DNA from: Burkholderia sp. TSV86
GTDB taxonomy: Bacteria; Pseudomonadota; Gammaproteobacteria; Burkholderiales; Burkholderiaceae
Direction: 5' to 3'
DNA length: 64,000 nt
NCBI RefSeq assembly: GCF_001522865.1
Contig: NZ_LOWB01000070.1
Location: 1 to 64,000, forward strand
The notes beneath the pieces are model-generated. The model worked only from the letters and a program-made list of their open reading frames with translations, did no database searches and was not told the origin of the DNA. Made by a program: the position numbers and the translations under genes. Shown here piece by piece: positions 62,719-64,000 of the stretch; position 1 is the stretch's first letter, and every line of letters starts with the position of its first letter.

Positions 62719-63519
62719 ATGCCACGACTTGTCGCCAATCGGACAATCGAGTCCACGCCGCCCTTTGCACACCTGCGCTACGAATCGACACCGATGCCCG
62801 TGTCGGCGATGGCGGCAATGTACGCGCACGGCACATCGATCGCGCCGCACCGCCATCGCCGCGCGCAATTGCTCTACGCGATCGAGGGTGTGATGCACGT
62901 GCAGTCCGAAGGCGCGTCGTGGGTCGTGCCGCCCACGCGCGGCGTATGGCTCGAAGCCGGCCTCGACCATACGGTGCAGATGAGCGGCGACGTTCAGATG
63001 CGCACCGTGTTCGTCGAGCCAGGCGCGATCGAGCGCCTGCCCACGCGCAGTTGCGTGGTGGAAGTGCATCCGCTGCTGCGCGAACTGATCCTCGCCGCAG
63101 TGGATATGCCTCTCGACTACGCGCCAGGCTCGCGCCACGATCACCTGGCGCACCTGCTGCTCGCCGAGGTGACGGCCGCGCCGCTGCTGCCGCTGTATTT
63201 GCCGTGGCCGCACGACGCGCGTCTGCGGACGATCTGCGACACACTCGTCGCCGCACCGGACGACCCGCGCACGATTGCTGAGTGGGCCGATCTGCTCGGC
63301 CTGTCGGTACGCACGCTTCATCGCGCGTTCCAGCGCGAGACTGGCCTCAACTTCCGCCGCTGGCGCGAGCAGGCACGGCTGCTGCTCGCCCTCAAGCGCC
63401 TTGCGCGCGGCGAGAAGGTATTGACCGTCGCGATGGATCACGGCTACAGCAGCCAGAGCGCGTTCTCCGCGATGTTCAAGCGGCACTTCGGTGTGCCGCC
63501 ATCAGCGTTTTATGCGTAG
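62719..63519 (+). CDS. AraC-family regulator, NimR-like
   Basis: A 266-residue regulator. The N-terminal cupin domain has APHRHRRAQLLYAIEGVMHV and PTRGVWLEAGLDH; the C-terminal double HTH contains SVRTLHRAFQRETGLNFRRWREQARL and VAMDHGYSSQSAFSAMFKRHFG. This is the NimR/YdeO-like group, whose members often control an adjacent efflux gene; the divergent EamA exporter is the likely target. Confidence 0.9.
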   Translation: MPRLVANRTIESTPPFAHLRYESTPMPVSAMAAMYAHGTSIAPHRHRRAQLLYAIEGVMHVQSEGASWVVPPTRGVWLEAGLDHTVQMSGDVQMRTVFVEPGAIERLPTRSCVVEVHPLLRELILAAVDMPLDYAPGSRHDHLAHLLLAEVTAAPLLPLYLPWPHDARLRTICDTLVAAPDDPRTIAEWADLLGLSVRTLHRAFQRETGLNFRRWREQARLLLALKRLARGEKVLTVAMDHGYSSQSAFSAMFKRHFGVPPSAFYA

Positions 63520-63735
63520 CGGCGCTGTCGCAGCGGCGTTTCCGCGATGAAGAACGCGCGCGCCGACGCCATCGTCCGGAGGTGATTCCGCTCGCCCAGC
63601 CATGCACGGCACAGGTTCACGGCGCGGTGCCCGGCGTGATCGCCGGATCGGCTGCTGCAAGCGGTTCGCAGCACATCCCGAACAGGGGGTTACACCGAGG
63701 CCCCGGTGCCCCCCTCAACCAAGGTCGGCCGCCTC

Positions 63736-64000
63736 TTATTTCAAGATCGTGAAGTTCGTGGGTGTCACGGCGAAGAACACGTTGTCAGTGCAACTTACCC
63801 GGATGCGCGCCTTGTTCGACGCCACCGCCGGCAGCGTGACCCTGGCCTTGCCGTTATTGGACGTACTCGCCAGCAGCGGCTCGGACAGATAGTGATACCC
63901 CCCGTCCAGCGATAAATCCAGCTTGACGTTAGTGCAGGCGATCGGCGCGGCGTTGGTCTGCGCCACATTCCAGGCCACGGTTTGCTCGGAACCCGCCTCC
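63736..64000 (-). CDS. C terminus of a secreted protein, metalloprotease-like (partial)
   Basis: Open to the window edge. The visible 87 residues form an Ig-like beta-sandwich: QTVAWNVAQTNAAPIACTNV, LSLDGGYHYLS and ARIRVSCTDNVFFAV with TNFTI at the end. This pattern is common at the C termini of bacterial zinc metalloproteases and other large exoenzymes. The catalytic part lies outside the window, so the enzyme class is only suggested. Confidence 0.65.
   Translation of the reverse strand, partial: EAGSEQTVAWNVAQTNAAPIACTNVKLDLSLDGGYHYLSEPLLASTSNNGKARVTLPAVASNKARIRVSCTDNVFFAVTPTNFTILK

Overview
The window is high-GC DNA with gene families and codon use typical of Burkholderia or a close relative, probably a secondary replicon because of its accessory character. 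This is inferred from the protein families. No rRNA, tRNA, replication gene or CRISPR array was seen.

Layout. (1) 1-8.0 kb is an AT-rich acquired island between insertion-sequence remnants. It carries a sigma-54 activator with a TPR sensor, a phage-lambda-R-type endolysin, a one-TM coiled-coil protein, a nitrilase-family hydrolase, and a near-consensus sigma-54 promoter (6649-6665) pointing at them. (2) 8.1-13.7 kb has a probable ATC/N-carbamoylcysteine catabolic pair with a periplasmic binding protein, a divergent LysR regulator, a MEKHLA protein and a secreted cupin. (3) 13.9-30.5 kb is a locus built around an rpoN paralogue: TPP enzyme, HAD phosphatase, orphan SdhB, MgtC, PSD-like decarboxylase, receiver protein, UdgX, Nramp-like transporter, and a set of stress-type proteins (ferritin-like, DUF4142, two SDRs, DUF2795, BON). 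(4) 30.5-41.5 kb is a glycan cluster with glycosyltransferases, UDP-glucuronate decarboxylase-like and heptose-phosphatase-like enzymes, and a carbamoyltransferase. (5) 41.4-46.9 kb has an ABC exporter fused to a degenerate kinase ATPase domain and a receiver, plus a hybrid histidine kinase. (6) 47.3-51.4 kb has a carotenoid oxygenase, a broken LysR gene and a low-GC beta-propeller lectin-like gene. (7) 52.1-61.4 kb is an eight-gene co-directional biosynthetic cluster whose enzymes match rhizobitoxine-type chemistry, with a gamma-glutamyl protection/deprotection pair and an exporter. (8) 61.7-64 kb has a DMT exporter, an AraC regulator and the end of a secreted protein.

How the parts fit. By eye I find fourteen -24/-12 elements with the exact GG-to-GC spacing of sigma-54 promoters between 14.3 and 45.2 kb, nearly all a short distance upstream of start codons, including one before rpoN itself. 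Regions 3, 5 and the first glycan operon therefore look like one contiguous RpoN-paralogue regulon. The two other standouts are the rhizobitoxine-like cluster and the ABC-HATPase-receiver fusion. Start codons were chosen by ribosome binding site and family length. Functions are family-level predictions from motif recognition; no database search was run.
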